64,000 bases of DNA from Perognathus longimembris pacificus (taxonomy: Eukaryota > Chordata > Mammalia > Rodentia > Heteromyidae), in contig NC_063170.1 in the NCBI RefSeq assembly GCF_023159225.1, positions 62,594,208 to 62,658,207 of the forward strand, read 5' to 3'. The translations under genes were made by a program, and so were the position numbers. The notes beneath the pieces were generated by a model that did no database searches, had not been told where the DNA came from, and saw nothing but the letters and a program-made list of their open reading frames with translations. Below, piece after piece: positions 1 through 11,334 of the stretch. Numbering within the stretch: position 1 is the first letter of the stretch; each line of letters starts with the position of its first letter.

Positions 1-69
1 GAAATCATTGCTATTTGTGTCCGAACAAGATTAGTGATTGATATCAACAAAGGCCGAACACCTATTAGG

Positions 70-72
<3 letters not shown>

Positions 73-111
<39 letters not shown>

Positions 112-123
112 ACACGCACACAC
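73..123. repeat. (CA)n microsatellite
   Basis: CA dinucleotide run of about 50 bases, interrupted near its right end by 'ataca' and 'acgca'. The imperfections at one end suggest an ageing array. Confidence 0.95.
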
Positions 124-179
124 CACTCTAAGCCTTAATGGCTGAAGCCAATAAACACTTATTTTTGTTCTTCTATGTC

Positions 180-330
180 TGTGTAAATTGGTGATCTGGA
201 TCAGGGTGGGCTTTTCCGGCTTGGGTTCACCGGGCTTCGTGGAATGTTGGCAAGTGGCGGAGGAGTCGAGTGGGGGGCGTCGAGTGTCCAGTATATTGAT
301 GGCAGGGCAGCCCCCCGGCCTGCAGGGAGG
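180..330. other. GC-rich patch of unknown origin
   Basis: About 150 bases are clearly richer in G+C than the surrounding AT-rich DNA and contain several CpGs (near 217, 232, 239, 259, 269, 289). A polyadenylation-like AATAAA lies just upstream (near 149). A 94-codon open frame crosses it but matches nothing I know. It could be the end of an LTR plus leader of an old endogenous retrovirus, but I see no clear primer-binding site. Confidence 0.3.
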
Positions 331-379
331 GCTGAGCTCTCCCTGTGTTAGTGATTACAGAAAATCAAGAGATCAAGGG

Positions 380-570
380 CAGCAAGGAGGGCCTTGGAAC
401 CCGCAGCTTCATGTCTATTGCTTTCTGTTTGACAAAGCAATTCACGCAACCAATCTAGACTCAAGAGGATAAGCAAACCCACTCTAATCATGATGGGGGA
501 AGCTACAGTGTCATATCTCGAAGGCTTTCAATGGAGAAAATTCAAGAGATTTGTTTTTAATCAGACTACC
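380..570 (+). mobile_element. Old MaLR/MLT1-type LTR fragment
   Basis: The stretch around 'tctattgctttctg', 'gacaaagcaattcacgc' and 'ctagactcaagaggat' followed by 'atgatgggggaagct' follows the order of blocks I remember from the 3' half of MLT1-type LTRs. Divergence is high and both ends are unclear. Confidence 0.4.
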
Positions 571-1758
571 AGAGCATGAATTAGAATGTTTTGGAAGTGT
601 CAGAAGAAAACAAACAAACAAAACACATGAAGACATTTCTTAAAAGTAATCACAGTGGCTCATAGCCTAAATTAGGGAATGCTGGAAAATATGCAGAAAG
701 AATGTTTTAGCCGATGTGGTAATACAGGGTAGAATAGCGATAGTGTAAGTAATCTAACTCTTGGGGTGCTAAGTTTCTGATGAAACATGTTCTGACTTTA
801 ATCCATATGATGAGCTGTTAATAACTAAAACTGGTGATAAAAAAAGAAAGTACACTTATTTAGAATTAACTACATTGAACTGAAAAATGTAAATTGAAAT
901 TATACACTTTTCAATGTATAACATTTTTACATTTAGTTACAAATGAGCCCAAAAGTGGATTCAACCTGAAATATTCAGGCAGATACAATTAGTAAGATCA
1001 CAGAGATGTATCATCCAAGATTACAAATAGTGATTACAACTTTTAAGAAGTATTTGTTGAGATGATCACTGTTTAAAGTCAGTCTTTCTTGTCAGAAGTT
1101 TTTTAGAAACAGTGTCAACATCAAAACACACAGGAAAATAGAAAGATTGATTCCATCAATACAAAAATAAAACAAATGGTCATGAACTTTTACTTTGCGT
1201 TATTCAATAACTGCAGGAAAATGTAGAGGTCGTTTGCCTGGCTCGAAGAAGTATTTTCCTGACTTGAGAAGGAATATTCTATTTAACGGGTCTATATTTA
1301 GCATCAGCATGTCTCAGAATGTGTGTACACAAAAAAGCGAGAGGCCAGTCATTAAAAAGAAAAAGAAAGAGTAACAGAGATTAAAGGGAGAGACTCAGTA
1401 AACACAATTGAGAATGCTGCCCTTTGCTTCATCTCATTCTGTGTGTGTACATAGACACCTTTATTCTATCAGACATTCTTGCCTCTAGTTGTGTCACCCA
1501 GTAGCCGGTCACTTGATGTCACTGGACTCATTTTTTCCTTCTGTGGGCAAGAAACTTACAGTGTTCGAGCTGCATGCAGTGTGCAATTACATTTCGAACA
1601 AGCACATTCTAAATGTTAAGTGGGGAGCTTGCAAAGGTGCAGGATACTCTTTAAATCCTTGTTTCCTGCATTTCCTAATGATGAGCTCCTTTGCCATTAC
1701 ATCACCTGTCTGGACTTAGTTTATCCATAGGTAGGAAGGCTGATAATGGTGTTGTTAG
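571..1758. other. No gene seen; unique AT-rich DNA
   Basis: No exon-like frame, RNA gene or recognisable repeat. A purine-rich patch lies at about 1335-1395 and a short GT run at about 1440-1448. Confidence 0.6.
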
Positions 1759-1772
1759 CTACTTTAGTTTCT

Positions 1773-2467
1773 GTTTTTTTTTTTTTTTTAACAGCCACAA
1801 TAGTTTATTTACAATTGAACTCTTTATAAGATATTTACAAGACAACCAATTTTACACATCAGAAATGGTATCAAAAGTATGAATTACAACACAGACAACA
1901 ATATGAAATGGGCATAAAACAAAGCTGAGTGGACAGACAAGCAATTTCTCTTAATTTATTAACACTAGCTTAAACTCTGTTAAAGAAATAAGGAACTATG
2001 TTTTAGGAGAATTGCAGGGCCTTCAGTTAAAGATTGAATTTCACAGTGTTGTATCCATGTAGGGAAAAATAAGACAAATTTTTCCCTTACACTCTAACAC
2101 ACTGTAATATCACTCTTTAAACTTACATAGGAATTGCCTTTCTTTAGTCTTCAGGACTATTGTGTGGAAATGAGTAGGGGTCTAATCTCCTAGAAGGTAG
2201 GGGCTTTTATCCTTAAAGAGACTATGTCTCCAGATTATTATCACTTTTAGAGGAGAAGCCAAGGTATGTAAGTTGTGTGGCGGGCCCATCAGTGGAGCAT
2301 GAGAGAGAATGGGATATGGTGAGAAGAGAAGTTGCTCAGGGGCCATCCACTGCTACAAGCTTTTTGTGAGATGTTGATCTGTGCTCCCTGGGTTTGATTT
2401 TGAAAAGAATTATTCCGGCAGCACATGTAGTATTCTTGGATTACCTTGCTGCTCTTATTTCTTTCTC

Positions 2468-2517
<50 letters not shown>

Positions 2518-3041
2518 TCCATCTCCTTAGGAAAATGGGCTCTATAAGGGAACCTGCTCTAAGCTTCCTTGCAGCAAGGATGTAAAGGATTTATTCCACT
2601 AGGGGCTCTCATCTCACACCTTAAGGATAAGATTTCTTTTTTTGGGGGGAAAAAAAAAGGAAAGAAACAAAACTGGGCCAGATTTTTTTGTTTTCTATTA
2701 TTTTAATGTGGCAAACTGTTTAGCCTTCCTACTCTGACCTATGTTGTTTCTTTATAATGTACCCCCCAAAGGAAAAAATACTCATGTCTCTTTCCCTCTC
2801 AGCTTCTTCTTGATTTCATCATTTGTCAGATTCCTAATTTTGGGTGTAGATTAACAAATTCGGCTTTTATGTTTCTGCCCTATACATGGAACTCCTCAGA
2901 TACTGCTTTTGCTAGACTGAGAGGAATCCATGAGGTGCTATCTGGCCAGACTTAAGTGGATTTCATTTCCCTGGTTCTCCCTTTTGCTGAAGACCTCTGA
3001 TTTTATTGGCCCCATTTCTAGATGTCCTTTGATTTGGATAA
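1773..3041 (-). pseudogene. Intronless retrocopy (processed pseudogene), mainly 3' UTR
   Basis: A poly(T) run at 1776-1789 is the tail of a minus-strand transcript. Read on that strand, an AATAAA signal sits about 15 bases before the poly(A), as in a genuine mRNA 3' end. The block is bounded by a 14-bp direct repeat CTACTTTAGTTTCT at 1759-1772 and 3042-3055, the hallmark of LINE-1 mediated insertion. The upstream third (about 2780-3030, minus strand) has one frame that is coding-like but broken by several stops; the remainder has no frame. I do not recognise the parent gene. A GT/CA run lies inside it. Confidence 0.7.
2471..2514. repeat. (GT)n microsatellite
   Basis: Uninterrupted GT run of 22 units within the retrocopy. 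It either came with the parent mRNA 3' UTR or expanded after insertion. Confidence 0.97.
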
Positions 3042-3055
3042 CTACTTTAGTTTCT

Positions 3056-4616
3056 ATGCAGATAAAATTCGATCATTGCAGCTCATAAATTCCTCATACA
3101 TTTTCAGAATGTAGCTAAGTACGTCCATAGTAGGAATACCATGAATGAAATAAAGCAACATCTTTCCACTTTCTCTACATTATTTGAAGGAATCAGTGGT
3201 CTAAACATCCTAGATAAGAGAAAGTGATAAAATAATGTGGTACCTAGCTGTGACCTGAATCAAGAACCAGTCCCTAAGCACAGGGCTTGGTTGCCAGCCT
3301 ATGACCTTTGAGCCTAAATGGGTATAAATCAGACTTGTTATCATTCCATCATTGCAAGGGATGCATGTGAATATCTTCTTTGGAAGCATTTTTAAAAAAA
3401 TTGATTTAGTGTTTTGTTTAACTTTACAATCCACAAGCAATTGTCCTAATGTACTCAGAAGTTTCAAATGAAAGTTTGTTTCTTCTATATTGGCAGTCCA
3501 AAATCTTCTTTTATAATATTTACTCTCTTAATTTTCACCAAACAATATAGTTGCTCAATCTCATAGTTAAACCTTCCCCTACAGCTCTCTTCCTGCTTCA
3601 CTTCTGAACATCTAGGCTGAACTATGGCATAGATTGTATGTGCTTGAAAATATCTGAAAATATGAAAAACTGGAATGTCAGCATGATGAAACTATAATTG
3701 GGGGTCCCACCTTGAAATTATTCATTCAGTTATTTTTGTTGTGCATGTGAAAATACAACATACACATTCAGGCAAGTAAAGGTTGCCAAGTTTCCAATGT
3801 TTTCTTAATCAGAGTAGAAATAAAAAATAGAGTACTAAATTGTTCTCAAGAAAGAACAAGCTCTGTTGGGTCACGCATGTGTCTATTCCTGAAGAACTGA
3901 TTTTAAAAGTTCACTATTCACCTCTGTCTGGAATCTGGCAATAATTGTCTAGGGAAGAAATGCCAGTTTTGAGACTTTGTAAACAACCTGAGGATGTCTC
4001 TAGGACAGGCTCTTAATTATTGAAGAAACTGAAGCGTAGAGTAATGCCCACAGTCACACATGTCTGACTAATATACTTAAGGATACAATAGTTTTTGGCA
4101 TCCTAAGCGTTATCTTCTATGAGAAAAATGGAAGGTTGTGTGTAAGAAGCTGTAGCCTTTCTGTGCTGATGCAGACAAGCATCTGGTGAAGTTTTAGGGT
4201 CACTATAGTCCCTAGATCCTAAGTTGGGAAGAATAATGAACACATAGTACCAGGAAATTTAGTGGAATATACTTTCATATTTATGCTCTTAAAGAAAAGT
4301 GAAATAAACCAAGTAGTATCCTTTGATCCACTCCAAATGCAGAATTCTTTAGACATTACTGTGCTACATTATTTTAAGAACAGAAATGTCCTGACGTGAC
4401 AAAGAGTGAACTGTGTTCTATCTTAAAAATAATCAGACCAACTCAATACTCACAAATGAGTGGGGATGTAGAAACAATTACCCCAGTAATTGTAAGGATA
4501 TTGTAGAGTTTGGGTCTTAACAATACAATAATTGCTTCCTGTCCTCACAACAGACATGGCTGGCTTATCCACTTAATTTATGTCACTGGTCCAAATATGT
4601 TAGCAAGGTTATCCCA
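3056..4616. other. No gene seen; unique DNA
   Basis: AT-rich, no convincing exon and no recognisable mobile element on either strand. Confidence 0.55.
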
Positions 4617-4633
4617 GGTGGTGGTGGTGGTGG

Positions 4634-4680
<47 letters not shown>
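4617..4680. repeat. Compound (GTG)n(GAT)n microsatellite
   Basis: A run of GTG/GGT triplets passes directly into about 15 GAT triplets. Confidence 0.95.
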
Positions 4681-5270
4681 CTCTGATTGGAGTCTTCTAG
4701 GGAGTCTACTCCTGGTGGAACCAAGGAGCAACTGTCAAGGCAAAGAAAGCTCTCGCTTCCAATTATTTGTGCCCCATAGACGCTTCTTGAAAAGGAACTT
4801 TCTTTGCCAAATTCTAGTTGTTATTTCTGAAGGCCTTTTTTCCCCTGTCCATGATAATACCACTTGAGACCAAAACTTTTGACAGAACTCCAACTTTGTG
4901 ACATTAAATGTTACAAGAATTGCTCATTATTTTGGTTTTTTCACTTCCTGACACTTTACACATTTATAATTGCATACATTGTTGTCTTTCCATTCAGATT
5001 AAAGTGGTATTCCTGGAGACATTTTTAAACCTTTGTTTCTGTAGTTAACTATCAGAAACGGAAGCTTCTGAGAAGCATGTGTGTGTATCAATGCATTTCA
5101 CCCATGTACAATATTGTCTTAAGTTCACTCTCTTTTTAATTTCAAAATTTATATTCTGAAGTATTAAAGCTTTCTAAAGATAACAATTGAATTCTAAAGG
5201 GATATCTCTCAGTGTTCATAGTGTGGGTGAGGATTCACAATCGGACCTTACTTGTATTTCTTTAAAAAGC
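4681..5270. other. No gene seen; unique DNA
   Basis: AT-rich sequence between the triplet repeat and a LINE-1 insertion. No feature recognised. Confidence 0.5.
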
Positions 5271-5280
5271 AAAACTTACT

Positions 5281-5822
5281 ATGGTTTCCCTCATAGGGAA
5301 TAATTAGTAAAGGTTTAGGCTAGTCACAGCAGAGGATCACAAGAGCCCAATAGTTATGCCCTTATGAACACATAAGATGATGCTAAGGGCAATGAACTCC
5401 ATGTTATGGAAAGGAGTGTTACATCACTGATGTAATTATTTTCAACATGCCATGTCAAACAGTAGCTTTTTGTTGGTGGTGGTGGTGATCCTCTTGTGTC
5501 CCCTTCCTGTGGTTGTCTCCACACTAGTATCACTGTATCTCATCTGAGTACCCTTGATACAGTATATACTGGTATTTGAACCAGGGAAGGAAAGGGAATA
5601 TCAAAATTGAGAGACAAAGGATAAACAAATGACTCCAAAAGCAATACTTACAAAACCATTTGGTGTAAACCAACTGAACAACTCTTGGGGGAAGAGGGAA
5701 AGAGGGAGGGAGGAAATGAGGGAAGAGGTAACAATTTGTACAAGAAATGTATACCTTACATATGAAACTGTAACCTCTCTGTACATCACTTTGACAATAA
5801 ATAAATAATTCTGAACAAAAGT
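5281..5822 (+). mobile_element. 5'-truncated LINE-1, end of ORF2 plus 3' UTR
   Basis: It starts at the very end of ORF2 (last codons before the TAG at about 5299) and continues through the 3' UTR, with a G-rich purine tract at about 5690-5730 and a tail of aataaataaat. It matches eight other copies in this window. The direct repeat AAAACTTAC at 5271-5279 and 5823-5831 is the likely TSD. A GGT-repeat expansion (about 5473-5488) interrupts the 3' UTR. Confidence 0.85.
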
Positions 5823-5850
5823 AAAACTTACATGTAGTAAAGATTTTCAA

Positions 5851-6073
5851 AGTTTGGGGCTGGGAATGTGGCTTATTGGTAGAGTGCTTGCCTAGCATGC
5901 ATGAAGCCCTAGGTTGGATTCCTCAGTACCACATAAACAGAAAAGGCCAGAAGTGGTGCTGTGGGTCAAGTGGTAGAGTGCTAGAGTGCTAGCCTTAAGC
6001 AAAAGAAGCTTAGGGACAGTACTCAGACCCTAAGTTCAAGCCCCCCACAACTGACAGAAAAAAAATTTTAAAG
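5851..6073 (+). mobile_element. IDL-Geo dimeric SINE
   Basis: The left tRNA-Ala/ID-like monomer starts 'ggggctgggaatgtggc' and is followed by the Geo monomer ('gctgtgggtcaagtgg', 'gggacagtactcagacc') and an A-rich tail. A 9-bp internal duplication, gagtgctagagtgctag, lies near 5976. Flanks agattttcaa (5841) and agatttttcaa (6074) look like a slightly decayed TSD. It inserted next to the preceding LINE-1. Confidence 0.85.
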
Positions 6074-6275
6074 AGATTTTTCAATGGTATATAGATTACA
6101 GATATGCCAACATTTGACGTAACTGTGAATAGAGAGTCTCAAAAAATATATCGAATATTTAAACATATTGCAACATCATCATCAAATACAATACTTAAGA
6201 AATATAGATCTAAACATCATGTCAATCACAGTCTGGTAAGTTCTGAAACTGTTTTAATATTGAAAAACTACTCCA

Positions 6276-6531
6276 TTTTATTTTTGTTTGTTTTTTGTTC
6301 TTTTGGCCATGCAACTTGAATTCAGAGCCTGGGTGTGCATTTTTCTGTGCATTTTTGCTCAAGGTCAGTGCTCTACCACTTTGAACTATAGCTCTACTTC
6401 TGGTTTTGAGTGATTAATTGGACATAAGATTCTTATAGGTCTTTCCTGTCTGGGCTGGCTTCTAACTGTAATCCTCAGATCTCAGCCTCCTGAGCAGCTG
6501 GGATTACCAGAATGAGCCACAGACACCTGGA
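6276..6531 (-). mobile_element. B1-like/Geo dimeric SINE, diverged
   Basis: Antisense order is a T-rich tail, the Geo monomer (gctcaagg...ctctaccactt), then a 7SL/B1-like monomer ending 'cagatctcagcctcctgagc' and 'gggattacc'. Divergence is well above that of the IDL-Geo copies. Confidence 0.8.
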
Positions 6532-6544
6532 GAAAATCTACTCT

Positions 6545-9130
6545 TAAAACTGCTTTGTAGATGTGACCTCTTAGAGTTTAGGGAAAAAAAACTGAATTAT
6601 TTGCACAACCTGAAATTAATCAATTGAAGCTGCAAATCTATGTGATTTGCATACAAGATTAACTTATGTGTACAAGTGTCCACATGCTTACATCTGTGTT
6701 ATCCATTAATACACACATAGTTGTGGGAAATCACACTGTTTTTAGTTAAACAAAAAGACCATTAGAATGTCAACAATTACAGCATGTATTTAGAAGCTCG
6801 ATGTACTATTTAAACATTTTCATATTTTATTTTGATATTTACTATTCTTTTTTATTCAGTGGAGGAAAATTGATAATGATTAAAGAAAGTAGGACCACTG
6901 AAGTTAACTGGAACCAGCCATTATGATATGGCTTTTAAAAGAGTAATATTTTGGAGGACAATGAGAGGTAGAAGTCCTAAGTAAATGTTGGGGAAGGCTA
7001 GAAGAGTAAGAGAATTTTGCAACTAGAAATCAGGAAGAAACTTCCTTTAATAAACCCAGTAGTCCACAGAAGCTTTCAGATTCCCAGATTCACACACATA
7101 ATCCTAGCCCTGTCAGAAATAATTCTACCATTGAATAGCATGGGCATACATCACATTAGGTTAGGCTTTAAACCTTGTAAAGCTCATTTGCATTAAATTT
7201 AACTTTTCTGCTTTTGAAGGAGACAGCTTCAACCATCATTTGGTGCAAATTCCCATAGCTGTCCAAGAATAATATTCTACAGTGTACATCCTAAAACATG
7301 CTAGCACTCAATATTCTTTATGAAAAGGACAGCTATCCTGAACTTGTAGACATTTCCTTGTCTATACCATTCAGAGAGCTATAATTAAAGTTTTCTAATA
7401 ATTAATTGAGATCACCTAGGTTTCAGACTTTGCATAGAATATGAAACATATAAGTTACTATCATAATAGACATTGTCATGTTTCTCAAAACTCTATTACC
7501 AAAGCATACTATGTAACTTCTAGATTACACTTGCTATAGACTAATAGTGGCGTCAAGTTGATGTGCTTAATCTTTTGTAGGAAGGAAATTGGAGAAATGA
7601 AATCTCTCGTTGAGAACTATCTCTATGGCAAAACGTGATTAATGATGTTTCTAGAATCACAGAGAAAGGAAACAGGATGATATGAGCTAATTCAAAGTGT
7701 CTTTATCTGGATAAATTAGTGTGATTTGGTAGGATCTCCCCTGCTAGCTATTAAGAGATGTTGTCTCTTGGTCTTATGGCTAAACAGTAGAGGTGGTGCT
7801 GAGTAGTACCTGGCAGAACAGTCTGTTAAGTTACATTCTTTGCTTCCACTCCTTGCCAAAGCTACCTCTCTTGAATTGGTAGGTTCAGTGTGATTCACAG
7901 AGAGCCAATTTTCATGTTCTGTGGCTCTAACTCCAAGGAGTCCATTCCATTAAAAGCATATCCCACATCATTTCTTGATTGATAGGAATTCAAAGGCTGG
8001 ACCTGAATTACCATTTGACCAGAGTTAAATTTCATAGATACAAACCACAACTAACAGCCACTCTGCCAACAAATGATTCAAGAATGCTGTGTGGAGAGGG
8101 TTTTTGCACTTTAGTGAAATCAATATCAGCCCCCAGCTACCTGCTGAGTGATATTGCTTAAAGCATTATAAATACCATGATCAAGAAATTTAGCTTCACC
8201 CTCTTCTATTGGAAGCACTAGCGCCTTTTCTCATTGCTGGAAGCTGAACTGAACAGAAGTAGGATGTATGAAGTAGGGGGTTTAGTCATCAATGCTAAAG
8301 TAGTTGGAATTTATAGCACCTGTGCTTGGCTCTAAATAAAATGTGAAGTTGTATTCGGAACCCGTGATTTCTGGTCCTGTAGATAACCCTGATGAGTCCA
8401 CAGTATGACACTGGGTACGTAACATGAGGATTAGGGGTTTTCAGAGGGAGGAAAGTCAGGTTAAGTCATTTTTTTATGTTTTGTCTGCTTGTCTAAGATT
8501 TTCCTTCTTCACCTTTCCCATGTGCAGCATGATAATAAAATTCCTCAGTGTTTTACTGATTTTTAAATTGGGCACCTAATTAGTATATGCCTCAAATTTT
8601 CCCCAATAAAACAGACGTCCCTAGTATTTTGAACTGAAGTTATTGTAATGACTACAGATCTAAATCTCTGTGAGAGTTTTAATTCGGGTCACAACTCTCA
8701 GTTTGCAAAGGTACCATTTAACTGAGTGACCGACCCATAACAATGTAGAATATCTATTCCAGCCACCCCTTCTTTACACACTGAAATCCTTGATGGGACT
8801 ATAACAGGCAGAATCTGGCTCTCTTTATTACTTTGCAAGTGTTTACTTTTAATAAAGAAGTGGAAACTAAATTAAAAATAGCTTAAGTTCCTATCATTTG
8901 TTTTAAAATGAAAGTAATGCTTTGATGTTCCAATGATCATTACTTATTGATAATAATGGCAGGATATTAGGTAAACATGATTTCAGAGGAAAACCATAGA
9001 AAATAACTAATATTTAATTCATGAATTGTAGTGTGTATAGTAGAAAGCAAGATACAGGTTCTGTGATTGTATCATACAATTGATCTACATAGTCTTTATA
9101 GTTCCATTGAACTTAGAATGATAAGAACCA
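6545..9130. other. No gene seen; unique DNA
   Basis: The longest open frames here (about 60 codons near 7716 and 7979) lack exon signals or recognisable motifs. No mobile element recognised. Confidence 0.5.
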
Positions 9131-9136
9131 ACAGCC

Positions 9137-9275
9137 CTTCCTCCCTCTCTCCCTCTCTCTCTTCTTTCCTCCTTTCTTCCTTTCTTTCCTCCCTTCCCTC
9201 CCTTTCTTCCCTACCCTCCCTCCCTCCATTCCTTCCAGCCTACCTGCCTGACTGCCTTCTTTCGTTCCTTTTTCA
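9137..9275. repeat. Polypyrimidine (CCTT)n-like tract
   Basis: About 140 bases are almost entirely C and T in CCTT/CCCT/TTTC units. The frame through it is a compositional serine/leucine/proline-rich artefact. Confidence 0.9.
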
Positions 9276-9389
9276 CTACTAGGAGGTTGAGCCAGACAGA
9301 AATTCTGCCATTGAAACCATGTCCTCCTCCCTTTAAATGTCTTTTATTTTTCTAATAGGATGTCTTGAATATGCTCAGCTCAGTCTGGT

Positions 9390-9575
9390 CCATGACCCGA
9401 CTATTTATCCTTCCTGAATAGCTGAGACAGACAAAAGGCATGTACCAGCAGACCTGGCTTTTATTAGTTGAGAAGAGAGTCCTGTGATCTTTTTTCTTGT
9501 GCTGGCTTCAAATTGTCATCCTCCCAATCTCAGCCTCTAAAGTAGCTGAGATTACCAATGTGAGCCAATATGTTG
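9390..9575 (-). mobile_element. Decayed B1-like SINE pieces
   Basis: Fragments such as 'atcctcccaatctcagcct' and 'gtagctgagattacc' match the B1-like monomer in antisense. An earlier piece around 9405-9460 looks like a second copy's right end. Boundaries are uncertain. Confidence 0.5.
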
Positions 9576-9913
9576 TGATACATTTCTTTTTGCATTTAGA
9601 TTCTTAGTCTAGATTTCATAAGTAAAATGTCAATTTCTACTTGCTTTGCCTTTCATATAGGACCTCAAGCAGTGATTTTTATTTTTAAAATTAACAACTG
9701 AGATAGTCTACTTCATCATTTTTCTGTCACCAAAATGTGAAAGAAATAATACAGCACTAGGCCCATGTAAAAACCCCCATGGTAAAAACCATTATAAACC
9801 TCCACAAGCAAAGAATTCATTTCTTACTTTAAGGTTTTATGAAATTTAAGATTGCTATTTCAATTGGAGTTCACTGTAAGAAGCAGGCAACATGCTACCT
9901 TAAAATTCTTTGT

Positions 9914-10158
9914 CTGGTGTTGGTGACTTGTGCCTGTAAATCTAGCTAGTCAAGAGGCTCAGATATAAGGATCAGAGTTGAAAGCTTGCCAAGGTGAGAA
10001 AATTCATGAGACTCTTATCTCCAGTTAATCACCAAAAAGCACAAAGTGGCATTGGAACAGCAGCTCAAGGGATAGAACACCATCCTTGAACAAAAATACT
10101 TAGGGACAGTGCCCAGGCTCTGAGTTCAAGCCGAAGAACTTCCAGAGTTGCCGCATGT
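9914..10158 (+). mobile_element. B1-like/Geo dimeric SINE with CA tail
   Basis: B1-like monomer (tgcctgtaaatctagc...catgagactcttatctcc) followed by Geo monomer (gggacagtgcccaggctctgag). The expected A tail is replaced by the adjoining CA array. Confidence 0.8.
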
Positions 10159-10162
10159 GTGT

Positions 10163-10163
<1 letters not shown>

Positions 10164-10202
<39 letters not shown>
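10164..10202. repeat. (CA)n microsatellite at SINE 3' end
   Basis: Uninterrupted CA run directly after the SINE, where the tail should be. Confidence 0.95.
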
Positions 10203-10204
<2 letters not shown>

Positions 10205-10813
10205 TAATATTCAAATTCAACTTTAATATTTGATTTATTAATATGCAAGTTAAATGAAGTGTTTTGCACCAGGATAAAACAAATCTAATTTAGAGAAAGA
10301 AAATAACAAAACATGGGAATAGAGTTACTAAGATTCACATGCAGATTTAAGTTGCATTAAGCAACTGAAGTAGCCAGATATTAATTTTAGTTACAAAGAA
10401 AATTATACCAGAAGCACAGAACTTCCAAAGAGTATATAAATAGAAATCTTCTATTCTGTCTGTTTTATGCAGTACTGCAGATTCACTGGTTGTTCATAAC
10501 ACTTTCTTACAGGTATCTTTTAGCCAAATAAATTAATAAAATCCCTGACAAACTGTTTTTAAATATTGTTAAACTTGAGGTCAATTTAGTTGTTTATTGC
10601 ATGTGCTTATTTATAACCAGGTTACCTAAAGTCTGCAATCAAAATGAATACATTGATAAAATTTAGCCAGCAAAATGTTATATTTTCTAACTAAATTAAA
10701 ATTTATAGTTTACTACATCCTATCATTTTTAACTATATTGAACAGTGGTCTTTAAATAAATAGACCAGAAAATTGTCTGTTGGTAATGTGAAAATGGAAG
10801 TAATGGAACATAT
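10203..10813. other. No gene seen; AT-rich unique DNA
   Basis: Very AT-rich. Two short direct repeats 'ctttaatatt' follow the CA array. Nothing else recognised. Confidence 0.5.
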
Positions 10814-10995
10814 AGAGTCAGGGACCATCTAAATGTGACGTGCTAGAGTCAGGGACCAACTGGATGTTGCAACCTTGAGTGAGAGACAAGCTAAATCAAA
10901 TTAGAGTCAGGGACCATCACAATGCAGTAGGCCAGAGTCAGGGATCATCTATGTGTCATGAGCTAGAATAAAAACCATCCGCTGAGTTGCAAGAA
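10814..10995 (+). repeat. 31-bp minisatellite, about six diverged units
   Basis: The core AGAGTCAGGGACCATC recurs with starts at 10814, 10845, 10903, 10934 and, decayed, 10965. A degenerate unit near 10874-10878 fills the gap. Spacings are 31, 58 (two units), 31 and 31. The second half of each unit is more variable (for example aatgtgacgtgct, atgtgtcatgagct). Confidence 0.85.
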
Positions 10996-11084
10996 AACAA
11001 TGTCTATAAAAAGTTAATCTAGTGTTATTGTGGGAAACTCTTACAGAAAAGTAAGATCTGTTAATTAATAAAACAACAGCTTCC

Positions 11085-11331
11085 TGGGTATTGAACTTAC
11101 AAGCCTGGGTGATGTCCATGAGCTTCTTTTGCTAAAGACTATTGTACTACCACTTGAGCCACCGCTCCACTTCTGGCTTTTTTTTTTTTAATGGGTAAAG
11201 GGGGACAGTGGTAATTAATTGGAGATAAGAGTCTCCCAAACTTTCCTACATGGATTGGCTTTGAATCCTGACCCTCAGAACTCAGTCTCCTGAGTCCCTA
11301 GGATTACAGGTGGGAGCCTCTGGTGCTTGGC
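11085..11331 (-). mobile_element. B1-like/Geo dimeric SINE, diverged
   Basis: Antisense Geo monomer (ctaccacttgagcca, ccacttctggctt) precedes a B1-like monomer (ggagataagagtctccc, ggattacaggtggg). A T-rich linker separates the two. Confidence 0.8.
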
Positions 11332-11334
11332 AAT

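Noticed and set aside
10814..10995. Regularly spaced 31-bp repeats resembling a CRISPR array
   Set aside because: The variable halves are not spacer-like, units are directly abutting and decayed, and the host is a mammal.
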